The notes beneath the pieces are model-generated. The model was not told the origin of the DNA. It did no database searches and saw nothing but the letters and a program-made list of their open reading frames with translations. Position numbers and translations under genes: made by a program. This document shows, piece after piece, positions 43,783 to 52,776 of a stretch of DNA of 64,000 bases; the first letter of the stretch is position 1; every line of letters begins with the position of its first letter. The DNA comes from Paludibacteraceae bacterium (GTDB lineage: Bacteria > Bacteroidota > Bacteroidia > Bacteroidales > Paludibacteraceae), in NCBI GenBank assembly GCA_017478225.1, contig JAFVDX010000001.1:62001-126000 (forward strand), written 5' to 3'.

Positions 43783-44448
43783 TTAGTTATTGAGTCGTTT
43801 TTTTCTAATTTCCCAGTCAGGCATTCGCTGCGTCATAAGTTGTTTGAACTGAGGTCCATGATTTTGTACTTGCAAGTGACATAATTCATGTACAACAACA
43901 TAATCTATCAAGGGTAAAGGCTTATGAGCAAGTTGTAAATTAAAAAGCAGCGAGCGCTTTTTAGCCATACAACTACCCCACTCTGTTTTCATGTTTCTTA
44001 TTTTCCAAGTAACTGTTTTTTCTTGAAATTCAACTCTATATCGTTCAACCGATAGAGTTAAATATTTATATAATTCGTTCCTTAAGTATGCGTCAATCAT
44101 TGCTTTTTTCTGCTGCTTAGAGGTATCTAGTCGGCAATAGAGCCTCAATTCGTCAGCAAAGCGCACCACACCTATTGAACCACTGACTTGCGTTTGTACT
44201 ATTGGTAGCCATTGCCCAAAGAGCATCACCTTACTTTCATCTTGCTCTACTTGTTTTCGCTCATTTATCTGTGATAATTTATTTTTGAGCCACACATTTT
44301 TTGAAAGTAGAAATTGTCTTGCTTGAGATTCAGTTGTAAAATATGGTATAACGAGTTTTACTCTTCCATCCGGGTATATCGTAAGACGAAGAGAGCGAAC
44401 CGAACGATGCTCAACCTCAACAATAATATCATCTACAACCCAATTCAT
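43783..44448 (-). CDS. YgjP-like (DUF45) metallopeptidase
   Basis: A 221-residue cytosolic protein of the YgjP/DUF45 group, distantly related to SprT/WSS1 proteases. The zinc motif HELCH lies at ~178-182, followed by NHGPQFKQLM supplying a third His. The preceding MKTEWGSCMAKKRSLLFN segment is a family signature. The N-terminal ~100 residues are beta-rich. I start at the ATG giving MNWVVDDI (a GTG lies one codon upstream). Substrate unknown in bacteria. Driven by its own promoter at 44546-44575. Confidence 0.85.
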   Translation of the reverse strand: MNWVVDDIIVEVEHRSVRSLRLTIYPDGRVKLVIPYFTTESQARQFLLSKNVWLKNKLSQINERKQVEQDESKVMLFGQWLPIVQTQVSGSIGVVRFADELRLYCRLDTSKQQKKAMIDAYLRNELYKYLTLSVERYRVEFQEKTVTWKIRNMKTEWGSCMAKKRSLLFNLQLAHKPLPLIDYVVVHELCHLQVQNHGPQFKQLMTQRMPDWEIRKKRLNN

Positions 44449-44545
44449 CACTTTTCATCTTAGTAATTCTTAATTTAAAAATGACTGTTTATTGCTAAAT
44501 AGGCAAATGAAACAACCTACAAATAGTCTATTTCATATTACGCAG

Positions 44546-44575
44546 CAAAATTAAGTAGCCTTTGTTATAATACAA
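44546..44575 (-). promoter_or_regulatory. promoter of the YgjP-like gene
   Basis: Minus strand: TTG (44575-44573), 19 bp, TAATTTTG (44553-44546); leader of ~90 nt. Confidence 0.7.
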
Positions 44576-44594
44576 AAACAATTTTTCAACAAAC

Positions 44595-45128
44595 TTATTG
44601 ACAGATGTAGTACATCACATACCCCACAGCGCCACTACTGATAATGAGCAATATAGGATTGATTTTGAAGAATAATGTGCCTATAAAAACTAAAAAGAAG
44701 AGAGCATAACTAAATATGTCTATAAAGTTTTCGGGCGTCATAAGCAACAACGCGGCTGCGGCAATAAGTCCTACAACAATATATCTTAGTCCCTGCATAA
44801 CCCCAACCATATATACATTATCTTTTATTTTGAAATATAAATTACATAATGCAAACATTAGTATAAGCGAAGGTAGGATAAGTGCAAATGTAGTAAGTGC
44901 CGACCCTAATACTGTTCCCGTTACATTATATCCGACATAAGTGGCAGCATTGATGCCTATAGGTCCGGGCGTGGTTTGAGAAATTGCCACCATATCAGCA
45001 AACTCCTGTTGCGTAAGCCAACCATATCGCTCTGTCTCATACTGAATAAGCGACAAAATAGCATATCCGCCTCCAAAGCCAAATAGTCCTATTTTGAAAA
45101 AGGACAAGAAAAGATATAAATACATCAT
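44595..45128 (-). CDS. ChrA-type chromate transporter half-protein (second)
   Basis: A 177-residue membrane protein with about five or six helices and the CHR signature at its start (FKIGLFGFGGGYAILSLIQ, then QTTPGPIGINAATYVGY). Such half-size CHR proteins occur in adjacent pairs that together equal one full-length ChrA; true chromate specificity is rarely shown. It overlaps the preceding chrA gene by four bases. Last gene of the rnf-trmO-chrA run. Confidence 0.88.
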   Translation of the reverse strand: MMYLYLFLSFFKIGLFGFGGGYAILSLIQYETERYGWLTQQEFADMVAISQTTPGPIGINAATYVGYNVTGTVLGSALTTFALILPSLILMFALCNLYFKIKDNVYMVGVMQGLRYIVVGLIAAAALLLMTPENFIDIFSYALFFLVFIGTLFFKINPILLIISSGAVGYVMYYICQ

Positions 45129-45715
45129 AACTTGCTTCTCCTTTTACGAAATTCCACTATTGCCAAAGCCGAGACAATAGTTATTATAATTATCCAAATA
45201 GGCGATATGTTGCATAGCCAAATCAGCAGTGCAGAAGCAATAGGCAGTGCGAGCAAGAGCCAACTGACAATTATCTGTCTATTAGTATATTTATGTTTAT
45301 CTGTTTTCATCATTCCGGCCGCCCGTGCCATATTCCATAGCGGTGCTGCAATTAATGCTACAACTGCTGGTCTTATTCCTTTGAAAATGGCTTCTATTTG
45401 CGGTAAATGTCGATAGCGGGTAAATACGGCAGCGATAAGCAGAATAATAACAAACGAAGGTAAAATACTTCCTAAAATGGTACAAAAAGCACCTTTTGCT
45501 CCTTTAAGTTTATATCCTACAAAAAAAGCAGCATTAACAGCCATAACTCCGGGCACTGACTGTGAGAGAGCCAGCATATTCAAAAATTCTTCGTCATCTA
45601 TCCATTTCTTTTTCTCTACCACTTCTTTTCTTATTAATGGTATCATAGCATACCCACCACCAAGAGTGAATGCTCCAATTTTAAGAAATGATAAAAAGAA
45701 CTCTAAATAAATCAT
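45125..45715 (-). CDS. ChrA-type chromate transporter half-protein (first)
   Basis: A 196-residue partner of the next gene, with FLKIGAFTLGGGYAMIPLIR at the N-terminus and QSVPGVMAVNAAFFVGYKL downstream, plus several hydrophobic helices and a basic C-terminus (EFRKRRSKL). The two halves probably insert in opposite orientation and work as a heterodimer. It overlaps trmO and the second chrA by four bases each, so all three are translationally coupled. Confidence 0.88.
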   Translation of the reverse strand: MIYLEFFLSFLKIGAFTLGGGYAMIPLIRKEVVEKKKWIDDEEFLNMLALSQSVPGVMAVNAAFFVGYKLKGAKGAFCTILGSILPSFVIILLIAAVFTRYRHLPQIEAIFKGIRPAVVALIAAPLWNMARAAGMMKTDKHKYTNRQIIVSWLLLALPIASALLIWLCNISPIWIIIITIVSALAIVEFRKRRSKL

Positions 45716-46392
45716 CTTAAGTCATTTATTTGTTTGCAGTCAGTAACATATAATACGCCATCAATAACTTTGAACTTCACATTCATGTTATCGTATGTCA
45801 GTCCATACTCTCGCTGGTCGTTATGATATGCCGGTCGCGGATCTTGAGCAAGTATGTCAGTTAAATCTTGTTTCTGCTGCTCACTGAGCATATTCATAAT
45901 CGTTTGCGGTATTTCTACTTCGAGTCGGTAGTCTTCTCCCGCACTTGCGAAACCACCCGATGCATTGCTCACACAATCAGCGTAGGGTATATATGGTTTG
46001 ATATCAAATATCGGGGTGTTATCCATCATATCTGCTCCACCAACAACAAGTACAATTTCGCCATTGCTATTTTTCTCTACCGATATTAGTTTAACAACTG
46101 ATAACGCCAATGAATTAGGTCTGAAAGACGACCTTGTAGCAAACACTCCTATGCGTTTGTTTCCTCCCAGCCGAGGCGGTCTGACGGTAGGCGACCAGTG
46201 GTGATTTTCAGAAAATCCCCAAATAAGCCAAATATGAGAGAATTGCTGAATGCCTCGCACGGAATCGTCGGTTCCGAATTGTTTAGTCATCACAATTCTT
46301 GTAATGACAGAAGCGGCACGCCCCGATTGACGAGGTATGCCGAACTTTTCTTTGTATCCGTTATGTGCGAAGGCAATTGGAGTGATTTCCAT
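45712..46392 (-). CDS. trmO: tRNA (N6-threonylcarbamoyladenosine-37) methyltransferase TrmO
   Basis: SAM-dependent methylation of t6A37 to m6t6A in tRNA-Thr. The 226-residue protein starts MEITPIAFAHNGYKEKFGIP and has the signature RPPRLGGNKRIGVFATRSSF (residues ~65-85), with RPNSLALSVV and DMMDNTPIFDIKPYIPYADC following, all typical of the YaeB-like family. It starts just after rnfA and overlaps the chrA gene that follows. Confidence 0.92.
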   Translation of the reverse strand: MEITPIAFAHNGYKEKFGIPRQSGRAASVITRIVMTKQFGTDDSVRGIQQFSHIWLIWGFSENHHWSPTVRPPRLGGNKRIGVFATRSSFRPNSLALSVVKLISVEKNSNGEIVLVVGGADMMDNTPIFDIKPYIPYADCVSNASGGFASAGEDYRLEVEIPQTIMNMLSEQQKQDLTDILAQDPRPAYHNDQREYGLTYDNMNVKFKVIDGVLYVTDCKQINDLR

Positions 46393-46393
46393 A

Positions 46394-46993
46394 TCATACT
46401 ACTCCGGAGAATCCCATAAAGGCCATTGCGAGCAGACCTGCGGTAAGCAGCGCTATAGGTGTGCCTTGCATGGCTTTAGGTACATTGTTCATTGCAAGTT
46501 GTTCTCGAATTCCGGCAAAGAGTACAAGTGCCAGAGCAAAACCAACTGCAGTAGCAAAGGCAAAAATAGTACCTTGCAACAAATTAGGCTCTGCGCCGCT
46601 TATTTTAGCAGCCCATGTGCCATCTCCTACAAGTATTGCCACACCAAGTATACAGCAGTTAGTGGTGATAAGGGGAAGAAAAACACCCAACGCCTGATAC
46701 AACGAAGGGGAGGTCTTCTTCAATACAATTTCTATAATCTGCACCAAAGTAGCAATAACAAGAATAAAGAGAATAGTCTGCAAAAACTCAACGTGGAACA
46801 TCTCTAACACATATTTCTGCAAGAGATAAGTAACAATAGTGGCAAGCGTAAGAACGAAGGTAACTGCTGCTCCCATACCCAATGCAGTTGAAATTCGTTT
46901 ACTTACTCCTAAGAACGGACATATTCCCAAAAACTGCGAAAAGACGATATTATTAACAAATATCGCACTTATTATAATAAGAAAATATACCAT
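46394..46993 (-). CDS. rnfA: RnfA subunit of the ion-translocating ferredoxin:NAD+ oxidoreductase
   Basis: A ~199-residue, six-helix inner-membrane subunit. Starting at the ATG for MVYFLIIISAIFVNNIVFSQ matches RnfA proteins; an upstream in-frame start adds ten odd residues. The paired Cys motifs LGICPFLGV and TNCCILGVA bind the intramembrane [2Fe-2S] cluster shared with RnfE. Last of rnfDGEA, followed by trmO. Confidence 0.94.
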   Translation of the reverse strand: MVYFLIIISAIFVNNIVFSQFLGICPFLGVSKRISTALGMGAAVTFVLTLATIVTYLLQKYVLEMFHVEFLQTILFILVIATLVQIIEIVLKKTSPSLYQALGVFLPLITTNCCILGVAILVGDGTWAAKISGAEPNLLQGTIFAFATAVGFALALVLFAGIREQLAMNNVPKAMQGTPIALLTAGLLAMAFMGFSGVV

Positions 46994-47067
46994 AAATTTG
47001 AGTGATTTAATGTTTATCGGCAAGAATAAGTATTCAATACCTTTTTATTACTTGCAGTTAATATCGT

Positions 47068-47652
47068 TTATTTTTTAATTTTATTCATTATTGCCATTAG
47101 ATATGCAAGTGCAATAAATGCTCCCGGAGCGAGTACGAAGAGCAACATACCATAGTTATCAGGGTAAATAGTTAGACCAAATACTGCTCCTGTTCCAAGC
47201 AACTCTCTTATAGCGCCAAGCACTGTAAGCGAGAGCGTAAATCCTAATCCCATTCCCAAGCCATCGAGAGCCGATAAGCCTACTCCATTTTTAGCCGCGA
47301 AGGCTTCAGCCCTACCAAGCACAATACAATTGACAACAATAAGAGGAATAAAAAGTCCTAATGTCTCATATAGCGCCGGCAAGTATGCTTGCATAGTAAG
47401 TTGAACCATAGTAACAAAAGTTGCAATAACCACAATATATGCAGGTATGTGCACCTTGTCAGGTATAAGATTTCTTAATAGCGAAATAACTACATTGGAG
47501 CATACTAAGACAAACAATGTAGCAAGTCCCATTGACATACCATTAATAGCCGAGGTGGTAGTGGCAAGCGTGGGACACATTCCAAGAACCAAAGCAAAAG
47601 TAGGGTTCTCCTTGAAAATACCATTCGTTAGTGTTTTTAATGCTTTATTCAT
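47068..47652 (-). CDS. rnfE: RnfE subunit
   Basis: A 194-residue, six-helix membrane subunit homologous to RnfA in inverted topology. It shows NPTFALVLGMCPTLATTTSA and LIVVNCIVLGRAEAFA, whose cysteines contribute the other half of the membrane [2Fe-2S] site. It lies 12 bp after rnfG and ~75 bp before rnfA. Confidence 0.94.
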   Translation of the reverse strand: MNKALKTLTNGIFKENPTFALVLGMCPTLATTTSAINGMSMGLATLFVLVCSNVVISLLRNLIPDKVHIPAYIVVIATFVTMVQLTMQAYLPALYETLGLFIPLIVVNCIVLGRAEAFAAKNGVGLSALDGLGMGLGFTLSLTVLGAIRELLGTGAVFGLTIYPDNYGMLLFVLAPGAFIALAYLMAIMNKIKK

Positions 47653-47664
47653 AGCCGTTTGTAG

Positions 47665-48369
47665 TTATTTATTATCTTCTGATTCGCTTAATTGGGATAT
47701 ATTATCTACTGACTCATCAGTTTGACTTGCTGTAGCAACTTGATTGTGGTCATGCTCATATTCATAATCTACATTTTGACATGATTCTACATTATCTATT
47801 TGAGCATTGACACATGAGTCAAAAGCCTTATATGCTCTTACGACAGCCCTAAGGAATGCGCGTGAGGTAATAGTGGCTGCAGTTATAGCATCCACATCAC
47901 CACCTTCTTTGCTAACTGTCATATTAACTGAGGCTGGCATAAGACCTATTATGTTTTGTTTGCCTTTAGGAGTCTTGAACCATGTGGTCATATTGGCTCC
48001 CAACCCTGGCGTTTCATTTTGCTCAAGCACTGAATAGCCTTTTATTACCATAGCGGCGTCAAGCCCAACCATAAGTGTAAATTTGCCATTGAAGCCATTA
48101 GGGTCAAAGGTCTCTACGGCAGCCCCCACCAATTCACCATTTTTATATGCTTGATACACTTTTACTCCATTTATTTCCTGAGCATCAGCAAATTCTATAC
48201 TATCCATCTGCAATACTTGCAGTTTGGCTTCCATTTGTTTTTGCGCTTTCGACTGCTCAATTGGTTCTTTGGTAAGTACATACATACCTCCCAACATTCC
48301 CGCTGCCATAAGGGCTATAAGGGTCAGCGAGACAGTCATATTGAGTAAGTTACTTTCTAATCGTTTCAT
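47665..48369 (-). CDS. rnfG: RnfG subunit (covalent FMN carrier)
   Basis: A 234-residue subunit with one N-terminal membrane helix and a periplasmic FMN-binding domain. The flavinylation motif, usually S/T-G-A-T, reads TAAT within DAITAATITSRAFLRAV near 165; Thr is retained while Gly is replaced by Ala. LEQNETPGLGANM is also diagnostic. After the FMN domain is a ~45-residue hydrophilic tail rich in Asp, Glu, His and Ser. Its start overlaps the rnfD stop (ATGA). Confidence 0.92.
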   Translation of the reverse strand: MKRLESNLLNMTVSLTLIALMAAGMLGGMYVLTKEPIEQSKAQKQMEAKLQVLQMDSIEFADAQEINGVKVYQAYKNGELVGAAVETFDPNGFNGKFTLMVGLDAAMVIKGYSVLEQNETPGLGANMTTWFKTPKGKQNIIGLMPASVNMTVSKEGGDVDAITAATITSRAFLRAVVRAYKAFDSCVNAQIDNVESCQNVDYEYEHDHNQVATASQTDESVDNISQLSESEDNK

Positions 48370-49355
48370 TTTTTCTTTTCTCCAAATCGTTTAGGACGAA
48401 TGTACATATTAAGTAGCGGTGTTACCGCATTCATTATCAGTATAGCAAACGACATACCTTCGGGATATGCCCCCCAAGTGCGAATAATTACGACAATGAG
48501 ACCAATACCCAAACCATATATTATTTGTCCCCATGGTGTCATTGGTGAAGTTACATAATCGGTAGCCATAAAGATAGCACCAAGCATGAGACCTCCTGTG
48601 AGTAGGTGGTGAAGCGGTGATGCAGCACCGGGAAGGAATAGATATAATATACCTGAGAACAGAACCACCATAGCCATTATACTAATGGGGATATGCCATG
48701 TAATGGTTTTGGTGCAAATCAAGTAAATTCCTCCTAAAAGCAATGCTATAGCCGATATTTCACCAAACGATCCGCCTAAATATCCGACCGCCATATCCCA
48801 AAATGATGGCAGTTGGTCGAGCAACGAAGCGTCACCATCTTTAATGGCAGTTTTCATGATAGCCAGCGGTGTAGCCCCTGTTTGAGCATCAACAAAAGGC
48901 ATAGCGGAATGGAAGCCCAACGGACGTGGCCATGTTGTCATCTGAACAGGAAAACTAATGAGCAGAAATACTCGGCCGACAAGTGCCGGATTGAAAGGAT
49001 TTTGACCTAATCCACCAAAAGACATCTTACCTACTCCGATGGCCACCAAAGCACCGATAACTACTATCCATAAAGGCAAATTGCTGGGCAAGTTGAATGC
49101 CAACAAAATACCTGTCAATACAGCAGACAAATCGGTTAAAGTTGGTTTTTGCTTCAGAATAAATTTTGCTATCAGCCACTCGAACAACACACATGAAGCC
49201 ACTGATACACATGTCAGTATCAAGGCTCCCCACCCGAATGCCACCACCGACACAATAAACGCAGGCACAAGCGCTATAATCACATTAAGCATATTGCGCT
49301 GCACACTATCGTCAGAATGAACATGTGGTGCAGGTGAAACTATAAATTTGTCCAT
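48366..49355 (-). CDS. rnfD: RnfD subunit
   Basis: A 329-residue membrane subunit with about nine helices and a covalent FMN on the Thr of TGATPLA, clearly seen in DAQTGATPLAIMKT near 175. It starts MDKFIVSPAPHVHSDDSVQR, as in other Bacteroidota RnfD proteins. Usually rnfB and rnfC precede it; here it is the first gene, preceded by its own promoter and then the valS end. Hence the peripheral subunits must be encoded elsewhere. Confidence 0.94.
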   Translation of the reverse strand: MDKFIVSPAPHVHSDDSVQRNMLNVIIALVPAFIVSVVAFGWGALILTCVSVASCVLFEWLIAKFILKQKPTLTDLSAVLTGILLAFNLPSNLPLWIVVIGALVAIGVGKMSFGGLGQNPFNPALVGRVFLLISFPVQMTTWPRPLGFHSAMPFVDAQTGATPLAIMKTAIKDGDASLLDQLPSFWDMAVGYLGGSFGEISAIALLLGGIYLICTKTITWHIPISIMAMVVLFSGILYLFLPGAASPLHHLLTGGLMLGAIFMATDYVTSPMTPWGQIIYGLGIGLIVVIIRTWGAYPEGMSFAILIMNAVTPLLNMYIRPKRFGEKKK

Positions 49356-49377
49356 ATATATTTTTTTTAATTGCGCA

Positions 49378-49408
49378 CAAAAGTACGCATTTTGATTGAT
49401 TTACACAA
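49378..49408 (-). promoter_or_regulatory. promoter of rnfDGEA-trmO-chrA-chrA
   Basis: Minus strand: TTG (49408-49406), 20 bp, TACTTTTG (49385-49378), ~23 nt before the rnfD start. It lies in the 64-bp gap after valS. Confidence 0.75.
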
Positions 49409-49419
49409 AATAAACTTTA

Positions 49420-52050
49420 TTATTCTTTCATAGCCTCAAGACTTTGTTTTATTACGGCAATACGGCTCAATGCATCTTGTTGCTTTTTGCGTTCCATCGC
49501 TACTACTTCAGGTTTTGCATTCTGAACAAATCGCTCATTGGAGAGTTTTTTCATTACATTCTGCAAAAATCCTTCTTGATACTTCAGGTCAGCCTCTAAT
49601 TTAGCACGCTCTTCGTCTTTATTGATAAAATTATCAAGAGGCACTGCACATTCTGTTACCCCTGCAATAAACGATGCAGAGTTTTGTGCTTTTTGCTCAA
49701 CAGCCTCAATTTCGGATGTGTAACAGAGTTTGCGTATCAGCATAAGGAAAGCATCGCTGAATTGCTGCTTACCAATAATTTGAAGTACCACCTGCTCTTT
49801 TTGCGGGATATTACGCTGCTGACGCACATTTCTCACGCCGGCGACAATGAGTTTAAGCGTTTCTATTTGCTCAAGCAATGAGGTGTCGATGTCTGCCTTC
49901 ATCTGGTCGATAGGCTCAAACATAATGGTATCACCTTGTTTTCTCTCTGTCAGGTTTTGCCATAATTCTTCTGTGATAAACGGCATAAAGGGGTGCAAGA
50001 GCCGCAACATTTGGTCAAAGAAACGGAGCGTAGAGTCATAGGTCTGCTTATCAATAGGTTGGCCATAAGCGGGTTTTATCATCTCTAAATACCATGATGA
50101 AAATTCATCCCAAAAGAGTTTATAAATAGCCATGAGTGCATCAGAGAGACGATACTTGCTAAAATGGTCGGTTACTTCGACGGCTGTCTGTGCAAGTTTT
50201 TGCCGGAACCATTCAGTTGCCAACTTATTACTTACTTGAGCCTGTTCATCAATATGTTCTGCTATTGTCCAGCCTTTAATAAGTCTAAAACAATTCCATA
50301 TTTTATTATTGAAATTGCGTCCTTGCTCACACAAACTCTCGTCAAACAAGATATCGTTGCCTGCCGGCGCGGAGAGCATCATGCCCATTCGCACGCCATC
50401 TGCGCCATACTTATCAATGAGTTCTAATGGGTCGGGAGAATTACCAAGCGACTTAGACATTTTTCTGCCGAGTTTGTCTCGGACAATACCTGTAAAATAA
50501 ACATTTCTAAAAGGCATTTTACCTTCGTACTCATAGCCTGCCATTATCATTCGAGCCACCCAAAAGAATATAATATCCGGTCCTGTAACCAAGTCGGCAG
50601 TAGGATAATAATAATTTATCTCTTTGTTATTAGGTTCAAGGATTCCGTTAAAGAGCGAAATAGGCCAAAGCCATGAAGAAAACCATGTATCCAAGCAATC
50701 AGGGTCTTGCTTTAGGTCGTCAATAGTAAGATTGGGGTTTTGTGTTTTCTTTTTTGCTAACTCCAATGCTTTTGAGGCGTCCGGAGCCACCACAAATCCG
50801 CCTTGTGGAAGATAATATGCAGGAATACGATGTCCCCACCAGAGTTGTCGAGAGATACACCAATCCTTTATATTTTCCATCCAATGGCGATATGTATTTT
50901 TATATTTAGCAGGGAAGAACCGGATTTGGTCATCCATTACCGGTGGTAGAGCCATTTGCGCGAAATGTTCCATTTTCAGGAACCACTGCATGGAGAGTTT
51001 GGGTTCGATAGGTACATTAGTACGCTCCGAGAAACCAACATTATTGGTATAGTCTTCTACTTTCTCCATCAGTCCTGCTTGTTGCAGGTCTTTTTCTATT
51101 TGCTTGCGACATTCGAAACGGTCCATACCTACATATAGTCCTGCAGCCTGACTTAAAGTTCCATTATCATTGAAGATATCTATCGATGGCAGGTTATACT
51201 TCTCGCCAAGCATATAGTCATTTACATCATGAGCAGGTGTTACTTTGAGGCAGCCTGTTCCAAACTCCATATCCACATAATCGTCTTCAATAACAGGAAT
51301 AACTCTGCCCACCAAAGGAACAATAACTTTTTTGCCTTTCAGCCATTCAGTCTTAGGATTATTAGGATTGATACACATAGCAGTATCACCCATAATGGTT
51401 TCAGGACGGGTAGTGGCTACAATAGCATAAGCATCTTCGCCTTCAACCTTATATCTGAGATAATAAAGCTTACCATGATGTTCTTTGAATATAACCTCTT
51501 CATCAGAGAGTGCGGTCAGTGCCTGAGGGTCCCAATTGACCATTCTCACGCCGCGGTAAATAAGTCCTTTGTCATACAAGTCGCAGAACACTTTAATCAC
51601 GCTCTCGGAGCGCATTTGGTCCATTGTGAATCCTGTGCGATCCCAATCGCATGATGCACCTAATCGACGAAGTTGTTTGAGAATTATTCCACCATGTTCG
51701 TGTGTCCAATCCCAGGCATGCTCAAGAAACTGCTCGCGTGTGAGGTCAGTTTTTTTGATTCCTTGTTGCGCCAATTTGCCTACCACTTTGGCTTCAGTTG
51801 CAATAGAGGCATGGTCAGTACCAGGCACCCAGCATGCGTTTTTTCCCTCTTGACGGGCGCGACGAACAAGAATATCCTGAATAGTATTGTTAAGCATGTG
51901 CCCCATGTGCAGTACACCGGTTACATTGGGTGGGGGAATAACTATAGTATATGGCTGACGAGAATCTGGCTCGGAGTGAAAAAACTTATGTTCAAGCCAA
52001 TACTCATACCACTTATTTTCAATCTGTTGTGGGTTATATTTTGCATCCAT
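49420..52050 (-). CDS. valS: valyl-tRNA synthetase
   Basis: Class I synthetase charging tRNA-Val. The ~876-residue protein has the HIGH-type motif in [16 protein letters not shown] (~40-55), the CP1 editing domain (~190-330), KMSKS in [11 protein letters not shown] (~525), the anticodon-binding helical domain, and the C-terminal coiled-coil arm (~805-876). The start is the ATG of [14 protein letters not shown]; the frame extends 11 codons further, but the -7 promoter box at 52085-52092 lies directly before that longer start, so the upstream start would leave no leader. Confidence 0.97.
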   Translation of the reverse strand: MDAKYNPQQIENKWYEYWLEHKFFHSEPDSRQPYTIVIPPPNVTGVLHMGHMLNNTIQDILVRRARQEGKNACWVPGTDHASIATEAKVVGKLAQQGIKKTDLTREQFLEHAWDWTHEHGGIILKQLRRLGASCDWDRTGFTMDQMRSESVIKVFCDLYDKGLIYRGVRMVNWDPQALTALSDEEVIFKEHHGKLYYLRYKVEGEDAYAIVATTRPETIMGDTAMCINPNNPKTEWLKGKKVIVPLVGRVIPVIEDDYVDMEFGTGCLKVTPAHDVNDYMLGEKYNLPSIDIFNDNGTLSQAAGLYVGMDRFECRKQIEKDLQQAGLMEKVEDYTNNVGFSERTNVPIEPKLSMQWFLKMEHFAQMALPPVMDDQIRFFPAKYKNTYRHWMENIKDWCISRQLWWGHRIPAYYLPQGGFVVAPDASKALELAKKKTQNPNLTIDDLKQDPDCLDTWFSSWLWPISLFNGILEPNNKEINYYYPTADLVTGPDIIFFWVARMIMAGYEYEGKMPFRNVYFTGIVRDKLGRKMSKSLGNSPDPLELIDKYGADGVRMGMMLSAPAGNDILFDESLCEQGRNFNNKIWNCFRLIKGWTIAEHIDEQAQVSNKLATEWFRQKLAQTAVEVTDHFSKYRLSDALMAIYKLFWDEFSSWYLEMIKPAYGQPIDKQTYDSTLRFFDQMLRLLHPFMPFITEELWQNLTERKQGDTIMFEPIDQMKADIDTSLLEQIETLKLIVAGVRNVRQQRNIPQKEQVVLQIIGKQQFSDAFLMLIRKLCYTSEIEAVEQKAQNSASFIAGVTECAVPLDNFINKDEERAKLEADLKYQEGFLQNVMKKLSNERFVQNAKPEVVAMERKKQQDALSRIAVIKQSLEAMKE

Positions 52051-52084
52051 AGTCTGTAAAGAATTATTTTTACCTAAAAGCATG

Positions 52085-52114
52085 CAAAGGTAGTGTAAAT
52101 TCTTTAACTGACAA
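52085..52114 (-). promoter_or_regulatory. promoter of valS
   Basis: Minus strand: TTG (52114-52112), 19 bp, TACCTTTG (52092-52085); leader of ~30 nt to the start at 52050. Confidence 0.8.
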
Positions 52115-52162
52115 AAAGTTTTTAATTGGCAGTTTCATTGGAATTATAAAAAGCAAAAACAG

Positions 52163-52195
52163 AAACGCAGATAATGATTGTCATTGTCTGCGTTT
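52163..52195 (-). terminator. terminator of the giant/small exported gene pair
   Basis: Arms AAACGCAGATAATGA (52163-52177) and TCATTGTCTGCGTTT (52181-52195) pair over 15 bp with one wobble and a TTG loop. On the minus strand a T-rich run (TCTGTTTTTGC) follows. It lies ~30 nt after the small gene's stop codon. Confidence 0.75.
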
Positions 52196-52223
52196 GAGTT
52201 GTTATGAATGAAATATGTTTAGA

Positions 52224-52763
52224 TTATTCGCTTTGCCGTCTTTTTCTTTTTATTGATGATTTGATTAAAGATGTTATGATTGCAAAGAAAGTAGCAAGCC
52301 ACCATGGCATATCACCTATTGGCAAAAATGGGTCGGCAGGTGGGGTAAAAGGATTTACTCGGCGCATGTTTGCCTCTGCATCTGAATCATCCATATTATT
52401 TGCTCCTATGGGGTGAATAGTACTACTATACATACTCTTAGCCGGAAGCGAGTATGATACAGCAGGATATGCATGGTTGTCATTATGCGAGGAGTTGAAA
52501 GTACTATGATACCCTTCTTTACCTGATACCATATATATATTTCCACTTCCATAACTATTTACTTTACCTTCGCTTACTCTCACTGGTGAATAATTATAAT
52601 TATATGCATCAATATTGTTTGGTTTGGTATTACTATATTGATACTTATTTAACCCACTATAAGACTTATTAGGATTAACATAAACAGAAGTACTCTGCAT
52701 AGCCACAGCCATACTTAGTGAAGTAAAGCAGGATAAGATTGTCAGAATAATTTGTTTTTTCAT
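52224..52763 (-). CDS. small exported protein with PIGD-Trp membrane tail
   Basis: A 179-residue protein with a signal peptide (1-21), a Tyr/Ser/Asn-rich middle, PIGDMPWW at ~148-155, a hydrophobic helix (~153-168) and a strongly basic end (IKRKRRQSE). It shares SMYS (110-113), AE-x-NM (129-133) and the tail with the product of 4275-4715. A strong Shine-Dalgarno, AAGGAGG, overlaps the stop codon of the giant gene upstream and lies 8 nt from the ATG at 52763, selecting that start over one two codons earlier and coupling the two genes. The tail looks like a C-terminal sorting/anchoring signal. A role in displaying or holding the giant protein is inference. Confidence 0.7.
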   Translation of the reverse strand: MKKQIILTILSCFTSLSMAVAMQSTSVYVNPNKSYSGLNKYQYSNTKPNNIDAYNYNYSPVRVSEGKVNSYGSGNIYMVSGKEGYHSTFNSSHNDNHAYPAVSYSLPAKSMYSSTIHPIGANNMDDSDAEANMRRVNPFTPPADPFLPIGDMPWWLATFFAIITSLIKSSIKRKRRQSE

Positions 52764-52776
52764 AATCATGTCCTCC

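Noticed and set aside
44595..45715. The two chrA frames as one frameshifted chrA gene
   Set aside because: Each has its own CHR signature at the N-terminus and they overlap by an ATGA-type junction, the normal paired short-ChrA arrangement.
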